64,000 nucleotides of DNA from Hornefia butyriciproducens (GCF_009695915.1 NZ_VUMZ01000007.1:1-64000); one strand, 5' to 3'. Shown: positions 16,372 through 27,270, numbered from the stretch's first letter. Made by a program: numbers and translations. The notes: a model not told the origin generated them from the letters alone.

Positions 16372-16407
16372 AAAGGCATCGGAGATCCTACATAGAACTG
16401 CCGCAAG

Positions 16408-16463
16408 CAAAAAGGCCACGCTTCGGGAGTCCGGAATGGCTCCCCTTACGGGAGCCTTCCGGA
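16408..16463 (-). terminator. Candidate groEL terminator
   Basis: A strong hairpin with arms TCCGGA (16430-16435 and 16458-16463) and an inner GGCTCCC/GGGAGCC stem lies about 60 bp beyond groEL. On the minus strand a CCTTTTTG tract follows after a gap of about 15 bases, so the T-run is not directly adjacent. Confidence 0.45.
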
Positions 16464-16525
16464 TTCCTGAATCCGCAGCCTCTTTATCTGTCCGTATCTC
16501 GTTTTCAGCGCAGAGCGGAGCGACT

Positions 16526-18464
<1,939 letters not shown>

Positions 18465-18508
18465 TTTCCTTACCTCCATTTATATTATTTCTATTGTTTA
18501 CGATTCTG

Positions 18509-18535
18509 TTAGCACTCACTTTATACGAGTGCTAA
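18509..18535 (-). promoter_or_regulatory. CIRCE operator (HrcA site)
   Basis: TTAGCACTC, 9 bp, GAGTGCTAA: a perfect match to the CIRCE consensus. It sits just downstream of the -10 box of the groESL promoter and 45 bp before the groES start, the position used by HrcA repression in Firmicutes. Confidence 0.97.
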
Positions 18536-18546
18536 CCAACAGTTAT

Positions 18547-18575
18547 ATTGTATGACCTGGCGCACTTAATGTCAA
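18547..18575 (-). promoter_or_regulatory. groESL vegetative promoter
   Basis: On the minus strand TTGACA (18570-18575) and TACAAT (18547-18552) are 17 bp apart, a near-consensus sigma-A promoter. The CIRCE dyad begins 11 bp past the -10 box. Confidence 0.85.
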
Positions 18576-18601
18576 TCTTTTTTTGAAAAAAAATGAAAAA
18601 A

Positions 18602-19525
18602 TCACAGGCTCCTCATATAGTAGAACAGATACTGTTGAGCAAACCCTCCGAATTCCCCGAATTCTGCGGCCGCAAACGCTTTCATTCCCTTCACATCCTC
18701 TTCACGGAAACCGTAGAGTTCGTGCATGACCCGGCGCACCCAAACGTCGATAGGAAAACTATCGTATTTTTTCATTCCGAACAGCAAAATACAATTCGCC
18801 ACCTTCGGTCCTACGCCGCTGAGGGACAAAACCTGATCCGCCGTCTGAGGCAGACCATGCTCCGCCACCTGCCTTGCTGTTTCGATAACATACCGTGCGC
18901 GGTAGCCCAGCCGCGCCGGCGCGAGATCCTCCGGCTCCAGCGCCGCCAGCGTCTGGGCACTCGGAAAGTCCGGATACTGATCCCCGTCCAGCCCGACATT
19001 CGCTCCGAATGCCCGCAGTCCTTCCTGCCCGGGCGTTTGCCGTACCGCCTGCCCGGGTTCCTGCCGGCTTTCCTGGACGGGTGCCCGCCGGTCCTCCTCA
19101 CCCTCCGGCGCTGCCCCGACCAGCCGGCAGAGACGCTCAATACAGCCCTTGATTCTCGGAATATTGTTGTTCTGTGAGATGATAAATGAGACAATAACCT
19201 CCCAGAGATCCTGCTGAAGGATCCGGATGCCGGTTCCCCATTCACAGGCCCTGGCCATCACCGGATCTTTTTCGGCCAGAATTTCTTTAATCCGGCCGTA
19301 GTCCCGGTCCAGATCCAGATACGGCCGCCAGATTGTGTCAAACTCTTCCTTTGTACAGGGAGTAACGGTGAGGGAATCCCCCCGCTGCTCCATCGTCACG
19401 CGGCGGCCCATAGCCATGCCCGAATAAACGCCGGGCCCCGTTTTGTTCCATCGAAAACACTGACCACAGTCGAAGATGTGGTCAAGCTGAAAGTCTTTCA
19501 GATTCCTGATTGTATAACTGTTCAT
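18602..19525 (-). CDS. ogg: 8-oxoguanine DNA glycosylase (OGG-type HhH-GPD)
   Basis: A 307-residue bifunctional DNA glycosylase/lyase that removes oxidised guanine. The N-terminal OGG domain has FDCGQCFRWNKT; the HhH-GPD part has LSLSGVGPKVANCILLFG, with the catalytic-type lysine, and YDSFPIDVWVRRVM with the catalytic aspartate. Between them, about residues 147-182, is a low-complexity insert rich in Arg, Gln, Pro and Glu with imperfect repeats (ESRQEPGQAVRQTPGQEG) that is not part of the family fold. Its gene lies upstream of the groESL promoter on the same strand. The start at 19525 follows AAGAGGAAACG. Confidence 0.9.
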   Translation of the reverse strand: MNSYTIRNLKDFQLDHIFDCGQCFRWNKTGPGVYSGMAMGRRVTMEQRGDSLTVTPCTKEEFDTIWRPYLDLDRDYGRIKEILAEKDPVMARACEWGTGIRILQQDLWEVIVSFIISQNNNIPRIKGCIERLCRLVGAAPEGEEDRRAPVQESRQEPGQAVRQTPGQEGLRAFGANVGLDGDQYPDFPSAQTLAALEPEDLAPARLGYRARYVIETARQVAEHGLPQTADQVLSLSGVGPKVANCILLFGMKKYDSFPIDVWVRRVMHELYGFREEDVKGMKAFAAAEFGEFGGFAQQYLFYYMRSL

Positions 19526-19568
19526 CGTTTCCTCTTGCTCTGCATAAGCTCCGGCAGATACCGGCTGT

Positions 19569-19668
19569 TCGTGAGTCTTGGCTGTCCGACCGCTCGTGAG
19601 TCCCGAGTGCGGTCGCCGGTCCTGATGTCAATTGCTCGTGAGTCATGGATACTGACCCCTCGTAAATC
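19569..19668. repeat. Spaced TCGTGAGTC micro-repeats
   Basis: TCGTGAGTC occurs at 19569, 19594 and 19636 with a degenerate copy (TCGTAAATC) at 19660, in the spacer between the hypE-like gene and ogg. Spacings are about 25, 42 and 24 bp. No coding potential or hairpin pattern explains them. Confidence 0.5.
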
Positions 19669-19705
19669 TCGGGCGTCGATCGTATCTCTCAGGCTATCTG
19701 CCGAT

Positions 19706-20719
19706 TCAACGGGTTATGACCTTGTAAAGTTCGTCGGCATAAGGAGGGGCAATCTCCGATTCCTGTCCCTGCGGATCAATCTGGGTGATGCCGTGCTCCG
19801 CGGCGCAGATTTTCCCGATGATGGCGGACTTGATATTCACATCGATTTTATGATATTCCGTCACAATTTTATACGCCTTCGACGGAGGTGCGACGATCAG
19901 CATGCACCCGCTGGAAATCAGCCTCAGCGGATCGATTCCGTAATGAGCAGCGATTTTTTCTGTCACCGGATCCACATGGATAGCCTCCAGCTCTACCTCA
20001 GCACCCAGTCCGGAAATATGGCACATCTCCCAGACAGCTCCCAGGATCCCGCCTTCCGTCACATCATGCATGCCCGACGTGCCGATGCGGCCGGCCGTAA
20101 CGCCGTCCTTCACCACGCTGACGTTCCGGATCATGCCCTGTGCTCTCCGCAGCTCCTGCGGTGTCAGAACGCCGGTCAGTTCTTCCGCTTTTTCCGTGGC
20201 AATGATTCCGGTTCCCTCCAGTCCCGCGCTCTTTGTCATCAGAATCATATCACCCGGCCGCATATTCCTGGCACTGGCCGATTCTCCCGCAATTCCGCGG
20301 CCGAAAGCGGTAGAGACGATTACGGGCTGATTCACTGCGGGGGTGACCTCCGTGTGACCGCCGATGATTTCAACGCCGGCTTCTTCTGCTGCAGTTCCGG
20401 CCTGCGTCATGATGGTCTGCACATCGCTTTCCGTCGTTCCCACCGGCAGCATAACCGCCAGAGTGATTCCGAGAGGCTCAATCCCGTTGCTGGCCACATC
20501 ATTACAGGAGATGTGAATCGCCAGGCGCCCGATGTTCTTTACGTCTGCGGTAATGGGATCGGTGGACACCACGCATTCATATTCTCCGTAATCGATCACG
20601 GCGCAGTCCTCGCCGATTCCGGCTCTGGTTTTCACCTCCGGCCTCCGGTATCTGATTTTATCGATTACGATACGCTGCAAAACGTCGCTGTCCAGCTTGC
20701 CGATTTTCAGTTCAGCCAT
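19706..20719 (-). CDS. HypE-like AIR-synthase family protein
   Basis: A 337-residue protein of the AIR synthase/PurM fold, closest to the HypE and HypE-like group. Visible are the N-terminal GIGEDCAVID metal/ATP segment near residue 31, VVSTDPITADVKNIG, the GGHTEVTPAV motif near 122, and GTSGMHDVTEGGILGAVWEM near 220. HypE forms the thiocarbamate for [NiFe] hydrogenase cyanide ligands, but the C-terminus here ends in a DELYKVITR segment rather than the PRIC tail of true HypE, and no other hyp genes are nearby. It may therefore be an uncharacterised ATP-dependent paralogue. The ATG at 20719 has AAGGAGAG upstream and overlaps ligA by 8 bp. Confidence 0.8.
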   Translation of the reverse strand: MAELKIGKLDSDVLQRIVIDKIRYRRPEVKTRAGIGEDCAVIDYGEYECVVSTDPITADVKNIGRLAIHISCNDVASNGIEPLGITLAVMLPVGTTESDVQTIMTQAGTAAEEAGVEIIGGHTEVTPAVNQPVIVSTAFGRGIAGESASARNMRPGDMILMTKSAGLEGTGIIATEKAEELTGVLTPQELRRAQGMIRNVSVVKDGVTAGRIGTSGMHDVTEGGILGAVWEMCHISGLGAEVELEAIHVDPVTEKIAAHYGIDPLRLISSGCMLIVAPPSKAYKIVTEYHKIDVNIKSAIIGKICAAEHGITQIDPQGQESEIAPPYADELYKVITR

Positions 20720-22685
20720 TGGTGATCTCTCCTTCCGCGATCCATTTCCGGACCGTCTCTTCATTGATAATCGGAACACCTAGTTCATGAGCCTTCCTGT
20801 TTTTCCCTGATGTGGAATTCACATTGTTGTTGATCAGCCAGGACGTTTTGCCGCTGACAGAGCCGGCTACCTTCCCGCCGGCTTTTTCGATTTCTGCCTT
20901 CAGTGCGTCCCGGTTCTCATAATGCTCCAGCGAACCGGTGATAACAAAGGTCATTCCCTGAAAAACCTCACCCCGCGTTTCCTCTGTTTCATCCAGAATA
21001 AGAACCTCCAGAAGATCCTCGAGAATCTTCTTTTTCTCCGGATTCTGAAAAAAAGAAACATATGACTGAGCCATAATTTCACCGATGCCGTCGATGGCCG
21101 TCAGTTCCTCTATTGTCATGGACTGGATCCTTTCCCAGTTTCTGTGGGCTGCACGGACGATCAGTCTGGCGTTCGCAGCGCCGATTCCCGGAATTCCGAG
21201 GGCGTAAAGAAGCCGCTCCGGCGTGGTTCTTCGAGCCCGCTCCGCGGAGGTCGTCAGATTCTCGAAAGATTTCTCTCCGAATCCCTCCATCTCTGTTATC
21301 TCAGCGCGATACCGATCCAGCCGGAAAAGGTCTGAGAATTCTCGAACAAGTCCCCGGGAAATCAGTTTTTCCAGTGTGGCCTCGCTGAGTCCCTCAATGT
21401 TCATCGCGTTCCTGGACACAAAGTGACTGAAACTTTTAAGCTGTTTAGCGGGACATAGAGGATTCGTACAGTACAGAGTACTGACGCCGCTGTCGCTGCG
21501 GACCTCAGTTTTTCCACTACACACGGGACATACCTCCGGAACTTCGATGGTGTCACTCCCCGTCAGGTTTTCAGAGATCTGGGGGATGATCATATTTGCC
21601 TTATACACCCTGATCCGATCCCCGATGCCCAGCTTGAGTTCCCGCATGATGCTGATATTGTGAACAGAAGCTCGGGAAACTGTAGTTCCCTCCAGTTCGA
21701 CCGGATCAAATACCGCCACCGGATTGATGAGCCCTGTGCGCGAGGCGCTCCACTCGATTTTCCGGAGAACTGTCTCTTCCTGCTGATCCTCCCATTTGAA
21801 AGCGATGGAATCCCGCGGGAACTTTGCGGTGGTTCCCAGCGACCGCCCGTATTCGATGTCATCGTAAATCAGCACCAGACCGTCGGACGGAAAATCGTTG
21901 GTCTTAACCTGTTCTTCGAACCGGTCGATAGTTTCCGGAAGGTTCGTCTTATCCACATGGCGGTACTCCACCACGTCGAAGCCCTGTGAGGCGAGCCACT
22001 CCAGCTGTCCGGACCTGGTCCCGCCAAAATCCACATTTTCCGCCTCCACCAGTGAGAACGCAATGAAGCGCACGTTCCGGCTCCGAGTGACCGCAGGATC
22101 AAGCTGCCGCACAGATCCGCTGCAGAGATTACGCGGATTCTTGTATTTCGCATCCGCATCGCCTATCTGCGAATTGATTCTGCGGAACTCTGAATAGGTG
22201 ATGATTGCCTCTCCCCGCAGAACCAGTCTTCCCCGATACGGTACATTCACCGGAACGTTGGCGAAGACACGAGCGTTTCCTGTGATCACCTCGCCGATTT
22301 CCCCATTGCCTCGGGTCAGTGCCTTGATCAGTTCACCGTTCTCGTAGGTCAACACGATGGTCAGTCCGTCCAGCTTCCAGGACAGAAGGCCCTGCTGATC
22401 TCCCAGCCATTCCACCAGCTCCTGCCGACTCTTTGTTTTATCCAGGGAAAGCATCCTGGACGGATGACGTTCCCGAGGAAGCTCCGACAAAACCTCGTAT
22501 CCGACGTTCCGAGTCGGACTGTTTGCGAAGACAATCCCAGTCTCATGCTCCAGCTCCCTCAGCTCATCGTAAAGCCGGTCGTATTCGATGTTCGGCATGA
22601 TTTCAATCCCGTCCTGATAATACGCCTTTGCCGCCCGGTTCAAAATATCGATTTTTTCTCTGATTTCCTGTTTTCTGTCTTTCAT
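20712..22685 (-). CDS. ligA: NAD-dependent DNA ligase
   Basis: A 657-residue DNA ligase that seals nicks during replication and repair using NAD+. The adenylation domain has the nucleophile Lys104 in SWKLDGLTIVL and the ALTRGNGEIGE segment. The OB fold is followed by a four-cysteine zinc finger (CPVCSGKT, then YCTNPLCPAKQL), helix-hairpin-helix repeats and a C-terminal BRCT domain beginning near GEVFQGMTFVITG. It lies 15 bp from pcrA on the same strand, an arrangement common in Firmicutes. The ribosome binding site before ATG 22685 is weak. Confidence 0.97.
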   Translation of the reverse strand: MKDRKQEIREKIDILNRAAKAYYQDGIEIMPNIEYDRLYDELRELEHETGIVFANSPTRNVGYEVLSELPRERHPSRMLSLDKTKSRQELVEWLGDQQGLLSWKLDGLTIVLTYENGELIKALTRGNGEIGEVITGNARVFANVPVNVPYRGRLVLRGEAIITYSEFRRINSQIGDADAKYKNPRNLCSGSVRQLDPAVTRSRNVRFIAFSLVEAENVDFGGTRSGQLEWLASQGFDVVEYRHVDKTNLPETIDRFEEQVKTNDFPSDGLVLIYDDIEYGRSLGTTAKFPRDSIAFKWEDQQEETVLRKIEWSASRTGLINPVAVFDPVELEGTTVSRASVHNISIMRELKLGIGDRIRVYKANMIIPQISENLTGSDTIEVPEVCPVCSGKTEVRSDSGVSTLYCTNPLCPAKQLKSFSHFVSRNAMNIEGLSEATLEKLISRGLVREFSDLFRLDRYRAEITEMEGFGEKSFENLTTSAERARRTTPERLLYALGIPGIGAANARLIVRAAHRNWERIQSMTIEELTAIDGIGEIMAQSYVSFFQNPEKKKILEDLLEVLILDETEETRGEVFQGMTFVITGSLEHYENRDALKAEIEKAGGKVAGSVSGKTSWLINNNVNSTSGKNRKAHELGVPIINEETVRKWIAEGEITNG

Positions 22686-22700
22686 TGCTCTGTGTGTTCT

Positions 22701-24908
22701 TCAGATCTTCTTCAGCGGAGCCACGCCCAGCGCAAGCTTCTTGACACCGGCTCCGTCAAACGCCACCGTAACGATTGTATCTGTAGCCTCCAGCACCATG
22801 CCTTCTCCGAATTTCCCATGGCTCACCCGGTCTCCCGGCGCGAAGCTCTCTGTGTTCTTCATCGCATTCTGCCGCGTACTGTACCGGGCATATTTCAGTG
22901 CATCAAAGGGTTTATACGGCTTTGCAGCGTATCCGTCCCGGCTTCCCGTGGAAACTCCCAGGCTGGAGTCGCCGGTTTTTCTCTGATAAACAGCATCCCC
23001 CTCGACGAGACGCCGGTCCAGTTCCCGAAGGAACTGCGACTCCCTCGTATATTCCGTTCTTCCGTAGCGGGTGCGCTCCTCAGCGCTGGACAGGAACAGA
23101 AGCTCCTTTGCCCTCGTCATGCCCACATAACAGAGACGCCGCTCCTCCTCCATTCCCGATGGATCATCAAAGGCTTTGTTACCCGGAAACAGGCCGTCCT
23201 CAAGTCCCGGCAGAAAGACCACCGGAAATTCCAGTCCCTTGGCGCTGTGCATTGTCATCAGCGTCACCGTGTCCTGATGCTCATCATAGTTATCCACCTC
23301 AGCCGCCAGCGTCAGCTGCTCCATGAACTCCTCGATGGTGGGATTTTCAGTTCCCTTTTCATAATCGTAAATTACCGATTTGAACTCCATCAGGTTTTCT
23401 ATCCGTCCTTCTGACTCGACGGTGCCGGTCTCCTCCAGTGCGGGAAGATATCCGGTTTTCGTAAGCAGCCGGTCATAGATGTCGGAAACCTTCAGGTTCG
23501 TCCGTTCCTGCCGGCAGAGGTTCAGGCAATCCGTCAGCTCCCGTACCCGGTCATACGCCTTGCCCGGCAGCGTGTCCTGCACCTCAGGATCGCTGAGCGT
23601 CTCCAGCAGACTTTTGTTCTTCACAGCAGCGAAGCCCATGACCTTCTCCACGGTTTTGTCGCCCATGCCGCGCTTCGGCTCATTCACGATGCGCCGCATT
23701 GACAGGTCATCCTTCGGATTGACCACAAGCCGCATATAGCACATGATGTCCTTGATTTCCTTCCGGTCATAGTAACGCATGCCGGACAAAACGCGGTACG
23801 GGATTCCATCCCGGGAAAGAGCGCTCTCAAAAAGCCGTGACTGGGCGTTGGTCCGGTACAGAATCGCGAAATCCGTCAGCGGCCGGCCGGCGCGGTTCAT
23901 ATACCCGATCTGCCGGGCCACATACGCCGCCTCCTCATGGTCATTATTCGCCCTGTAATAGCGAAGTTTCTCGCCGCTGTCACGGTCCGTCCACAGTTTC
24001 TTGCTCTTTCGGCCGCGGTTGTTGCGGATTACCGAATACGCTGCGTCCAGAATGTTCCCCTTGCTCCGGTAGTTCTGCTCCAGCTTGATGACCTTCGCCT
24101 CCGGAAAATCCGACTCAAAGTCCAGGATGTTCCGGATATCCGCCCCGCGCCACTGGTAAATGCACTGGTCGTCGTCCCCGACCACGCACAGATTGCGATG
24201 CCGGTCCGCCAACTGGCGGATCAGCCGGTACTGAATATGGTTCGTATCCTGATACTCATCCACCATGATATACTGAAAACGCTCCTGGTAGCGCAGCAGA
24301 ATCTCCTCATTCCGCTCAAAGAGTTTCACAGTGTTCAGCAGGATATCATCAAAGTCCATCGCATTGTTCTGCCGCAGCCGCTTCTGGTACTCTCTGTACA
24401 CCAGGTAAATCGCCTTTGTTTTATAATTATTCTCCATTGTCTCCAGGTACTGCTCCGGATCCACGCCCTTCTCCTTCTGGTCGCTGATCACTGCCAGCAG
24501 ATACTGCGGCGCGAATTCCCGGTCGCTGATCCCGTTTTCCTTCAGGATGTTTTTCACCAGAGTCTTCTGATCAGTGCCGTCGTAGATGACAAAGTTCGGC
24601 TCGTACCCCGCTTCCTCCGGATAGACTCTCAGAATGCGAAGGCACATGGCGTGAAAGGTCATGATCCACATGGATCCCGCCCGGTCTCCCGCCAGCTCCT
24701 CCACTCGCTCCCGCATTTCCCTGGCGGCCTTGTTGGTAAAGGTCACCGCCAAAATACTGTACGGAGAAATTCCCTCTTCAAGCATATGGGCGATGCGGTG
24801 GGTCATGGTACTCGTCTTGCCGGAACCTGCGCCCGCCAGAATCAGAAGCGGTCCCTCCAGCTGACACACCGCCTCCTGCTGCCTGGAATTCAGATTTTCA
24901 AAACTCAT
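22701..24908 (-). CDS. pcrA: ATP-dependent DNA helicase PcrA/UvrD
   Basis: A 735-residue SF1A 3'-5' helicase for repair and rolling-circle replication. Motifs in order: Q-motif LNSRQQEAVC, Walker A LAGAGSGKTSTMTHR near residue 26, Ia TFTNKAARE, Walker B VDEYQDTNHIQYRL, VGDDDQCIYQWRGA, LEQNYRS, TMHSAKGLEFPVVFLPG and VGMTRAKELL. The C-terminal segment with FAPGDRVSHGKFGEGMVLE is the PcrA-type tudor-like domain that binds RNA polymerase. The gene starts with GGAGAG ahead of ATG 24908, and its leader contains a double-hairpin element shared with ecfT. Confidence 0.97.
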   Translation of the reverse strand: MSFENLNSRQQEAVCQLEGPLLILAGAGSGKTSTMTHRIAHMLEEGISPYSILAVTFTNKAAREMRERVEELAGDRAGSMWIMTFHAMCLRILRVYPEEAGYEPNFVIYDGTDQKTLVKNILKENGISDREFAPQYLLAVISDQKEKGVDPEQYLETMENNYKTKAIYLVYREYQKRLRQNNAMDFDDILLNTVKLFERNEEILLRYQERFQYIMVDEYQDTNHIQYRLIRQLADRHRNLCVVGDDDQCIYQWRGADIRNILDFESDFPEAKVIKLEQNYRSKGNILDAAYSVIRNNRGRKSKKLWTDRDSGEKLRYYRANNDHEEAAYVARQIGYMNRAGRPLTDFAILYRTNAQSRLFESALSRDGIPYRVLSGMRYYDRKEIKDIMCYMRLVVNPKDDLSMRRIVNEPKRGMGDKTVEKVMGFAAVKNKSLLETLSDPEVQDTLPGKAYDRVRELTDCLNLCRQERTNLKVSDIYDRLLTKTGYLPALEETGTVESEGRIENLMEFKSVIYDYEKGTENPTIEEFMEQLTLAAEVDNYDEHQDTVTLMTMHSAKGLEFPVVFLPGLEDGLFPGNKAFDDPSGMEEERRLCYVGMTRAKELLFLSSAEERTRYGRTEYTRESQFLRELDRRLVEGDAVYQRKTGDSSLGVSTGSRDGYAAKPYKPFDALKYARYSTRQNAMKNTESFAPGDRVSHGKFGEGMVLEATDTIVTVAFDGAGVKKLALGVAPLKKI

Positions 24909-24972
24909 TCGTTACTCTCCATTCATTTGTCTGCCTGATGCGTGCTCATCCGTTCATTGGATTGTGCACCGC

Positions 24973-25026
24973 GGCGCTGCTGACAGACTGCCGTCAGCGC
25001 CCATTAAATCCGACGGGGACTTAACG
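24973..25026 (-). other. Conserved double-hairpin leader element, copy A (upstream of pcrA)
   Basis: Read on the minus strand, a first hairpin pairs CGTTAAG...TCC with GGA...TTTAATG, then a second pairs GGCGC and TGAC with GTCA and GCGCC around a 3-base bulge. The same order of elements and much of the sequence (TTAAGTCC, TCGGATTTAATG, GCGC) recurs at 30787-30842 before ecfT. Base changes between copies mostly keep pairing, which favours a structured RNA or a paired operator. Confidence 0.5.
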
Positions 25027-25084
25027 AGCAGAAACTATCTATTATTCTATCACATTTGTTCTGTCTTTGCTCTGCCTTTAGCAC

Positions 25085-25130
25085 AAAAAAAGAGCCGGAG
25101 CGCCTCCGCCATGTTCCGGCGGCGCTCCTC
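25085..25130 (-). terminator. Terminator of the DUF4430 gene
   Basis: On the minus strand GAGCGCC...GGCGCTC forms a GC-rich stem with an inner GCCGG/CCGGC-like helix, followed by CGGCTCTTTTTTT. It lies about 57 bp after the stop codon. Confidence 0.75.
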
Positions 25131-25186
25131 GCCTCTCTCTTGTTCTGTCGTTAGATTCTGCCGCACTGCACCTGCAGCGCACTTGT

Positions 25187-26056
25187 CTACTCCTTTGTGT
25201 AATTGACGGTATAGTGCCACTTGATCACATCGCCATTCTTCAGCTTGTATTTGGAGCAGGTGTAATTCGGCGTGACTCCGTTCACGTAGTACAGCCAGCC
25301 GCTGTTTTTGCCTCCGTCAAATTCCGCGAGATGCCCGATGGAGCTGATATACACGCCGTCATAAGCGCCCGCGTCCTTCTTGATGTATGCGATGCCGTGG
25401 GATCTACAAACGGATTTCAGCGCGTCGTAAACGGTTTCACCGCTCTTGAACTGATACTTTGTAACCGGCAGAATGATGCCGTTTGACGGAATATACTTTT
25501 TCTTGGCGGGCTCCTTCAGCCTTGACATGTCATTCGCAAGATCCTTGCATTCGATGCTGATGGTCACGGATTTCGCAGCCGCCGTACTTGCCGACGAGGA
25601 GCTGCTGTTTTTCTCTGCCGCTTCAGCCTTCTTTTCCTTGACCAGTTTCCGATAGTTCTCCAGAGCCGCAGTCAGAACCTCTTTGTTCTCCACGATCTCC
25701 TTCTGGTCTTTGCTGAGCTTGTCATACGCTTTTTTCGCCTTCTGAATGGCGTCCTTGCTGTCCAGTGTCACCTTGTCAGGATCGCCGATCGCAGCGATCA
25801 ACTTGTCCACCTTTTTCACAGCGGCCTTGTCCTTCTTTTCCTTCGAAGATGTTGATTTTTTCTCCGCCGCACCGGAATCAGCCGCGGCCTGAGTCTCAGT
25901 GGATTCCTGTGCCGCTGCAGCCTTCGCCTTTTCCGCCCGTGCGCTTTTAATACTCAGACCGAAAACCGCCGAAGTTGCCGCAAGAGCGACAATCACGAGA
26001 ACAGCGATCGTCCTTATTTTCCTTCTCTTTGCCTTCTTCAACAATTCATCTTCCAT
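25187..26056 (-). CDS. Membrane-anchored DUF4430 (transcobalamin-like) surface protein
   Basis: A 289-residue protein with a short cytoplasmic basic start (LLKKAKRRKIRTIA), one membrane helix at about residues 16-35, a Lys/Glu/Ala-rich extracellular stalk (about 40-175) and a C-terminal DUF4430 domain. The domain has FKSGETVYDALKSVC and the family-typical GWLYYVNGVTPNY, the fold related to the C-terminal part of transcobalamin/intrinsic factor. No LPxTG or lipobox is present; the helix anchors it. The ATG at 26056 follows GAAAGGGGAAGAG. Its leader contains a cobalamin riboswitch, so a corrinoid-capture role at the cell surface is likely, though inferred. A terminator follows. Confidence 0.85.
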   Translation of the reverse strand: MEDELLKKAKRRKIRTIAVLVIVALAATSAVFGLSIKSARAEKAKAAAAQESTETQAAADSGAAEKKSTSSKEKKDKAAVKKVDKLIAAIGDPDKVTLDSKDAIQKAKKAYDKLSKDQKEIVENKEVLTAALENYRKLVKEKKAEAAEKNSSSSSASTAAAKSVTISIECKDLANDMSRLKEPAKKKYIPSNGIILPVTKYQFKSGETVYDALKSVCRSHGIAYIKKDAGAYDGVYISSIGHLAEFDGGKNSGWLYYVNGVTPNYTCSKYKLKNGDVIKWHYTVNYTKE

Positions 26057-26208
26057 AACTCTTCCCCTTTCTGACATTCCTGCGCTCTCCGCTTCTTCCC
26101 TGCTACAGCAAACGAGGCAGGGTGACGGGGCCTGCCTCAAAATGAAAAAAGAATGAAAAGCAATTGGGGCTCCCCGTAATCCGTACTATCCTCAGATAGT
26201 ATAAAGGA

Positions 26209-26226
26209 CTGTGGGTCTGCCCACAG
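26209..26226 (-). promoter_or_regulatory. Expression-platform hairpin after the cobalamin riboswitch
   Basis: CTGTGGG-TCTG-CCCACAG is a perfect 7-bp stem 23 bp beyond the riboswitch, followed on the minus strand by TCCTTTATACT. It may act as the terminator of the switch, though the T-run is weak. Confidence 0.5.
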
Positions 26227-26248
26227 CCCGTATTCGCTGATGCATATG

Positions 26249-26445
26249 TTTCTGCCATCGGTTCACCGCCGACCAGAAACGCTTTCGCGCAGGTCTCCTG
26301 GCTTATGGATCATCGCCGGCCGCGCCTTCCCGGTTTCCCAGTGGCATCCTGCGACCTGGCTCTCCAACTACAGTGGCGGGACCGCTCAGGCGTTCAACCT
26401 GATTCCCTCTTAGCTTCCGTGTGGAAGAACGCGAAACGCATTTTC
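26249..26445 (-). ncRNA. Cobalamin (B12) riboswitch
   Basis: On the minus strand the conserved core is clear: GGGAATCAGG, then GCGGTCCCGCCACTGTA, then the GAGCCAGG segment, and the B12-box AAGCCAGGAGACCTGC at 26289-26304. A final hairpin (TTTCTG...CAGAAA, 26249-26279) fits the P13 kissing-loop stem, and outer stem pairing GCGTTTCGCG/CGCGAAAGCG fits P1. It lies about 190 bp ahead of the DUF4430 gene and reads in its direction, so adenosylcobalamin or a related corrinoid should repress that gene. Confidence 0.95.
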
Positions 26446-26498
26446 AATTGCACTTTAATTGTATCGGATATCTCCCCTTTCGTCAAGAGGAAATTCCC

Positions 26499-27266
26499 TC
26501 ACTGCTTCAGCAACCAGACAACGCTCTCGTCGCACTCCCTGCTCTCTATGGTCAGAGTTGCTGAGGGATCACAGTAATCGTCGATTGCCGCCAGAATTTC
26601 CTTCATGTTCAGGCTTCCCGAGGTAAGCGGTCCGTGCTGGTCGCTGCTTCCGTCGTTGTTATGAAGATGAAAGTGTCCCAGCCGGGGTCCCATTATCCGT
26701 ATCCAGTCCGTGACACTGTACTCAGGCTCCGTCACAACGTTGGCATGACCCACATCAAGGCAGAGCTTCACACGCGGATCGTCTATCTGCGATACAATTT
26801 CCGTCAGTGACTCCGGCTCCGAATCCAGCACATTTTCAATGTAGATTGTGAAATCCTCCGGCTTGTCCTCCATAAATCTGCTCCAGAATTTCACCGACTG
26901 CTTCACATGCCAGACCGGAAAATAAATCAGCGGAATGAATCCGGAATGTACTACCAGACGTTTCAGTCCCAGCCGCCGGCAGCCTTCGTAGGCCTGCTCG
27001 AAGCGTTTCATGGCGAGATCCACAAAGAGCGGGTCGATGGACTGCGGACAGAGTTCGGTGAAGGGTCCGTGAACAATCGCGCCGCGCTCGTCCGAAATCC
27101 CGCATTCCTTCATTTCCTTCTGCATCGCGCCTATCGTCCGGTCGATCTTGTCCTCATCCAGAGTCTGAGAAATGCAGAACTGGTTGAATTCAATGCCGAT
27201 ACCGTATTTTTTTATCACCTTCAGCGCGTCGTCTGAAAACGTCGCAAGAAAAATTTTCCTCTCCAT
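26499..27266 (-). CDS. Sugar-phosphate isomerase/epimerase-like TIM-barrel protein
   Basis: A 255-residue AP-endonuclease-2/xylose isomerase-like TIM barrel. Metal-ligand-type segments are visible: RLVVHSGFIPL, IYIENVLDSEPE with a glutamate, LCLDVGHANV with Asp and His, LGHFHLHNNDG with His-x-His, and a C-terminal LTIESRE. Members of this family isomerise sugars or act as endonuclease IV; the exact substrate cannot be read here. It follows the ECF S-component gene with a 4-bp gap and so belongs to the transporter operon, suggesting a role linked to the imported compound. AGGTGACGAC precedes ATG 27266. Confidence 0.75.
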   Translation of the reverse strand: MERKIFLATFSDDALKVIKKYGIGIEFNQFCISQTLDEDKIDRTIGAMQKEMKECGISDERGAIVHGPFTELCPQSIDPLFVDLAMKRFEQAYEGCRRLGLKRLVVHSGFIPLIYFPVWHVKQSVKFWSRFMEDKPEDFTIYIENVLDSEPESLTEIVSQIDDPRVKLCLDVGHANVVTEPEYSVTDWIRIMGPRLGHFHLHNNDGSSDQHGPLTSGSLNMKEILAAIDDYCDPSATLTIESRECDESVVWLLKQ

Positions 27267-27270
27267 GTCG

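Noticed and set aside
19706-20719. Calling this gene a true hydrogenase HypE
   Set aside because: The C-terminal PRIC-type cysteine tail is missing and no hydrogenase or hyp genes are nearby, so only HypE-like is supported.
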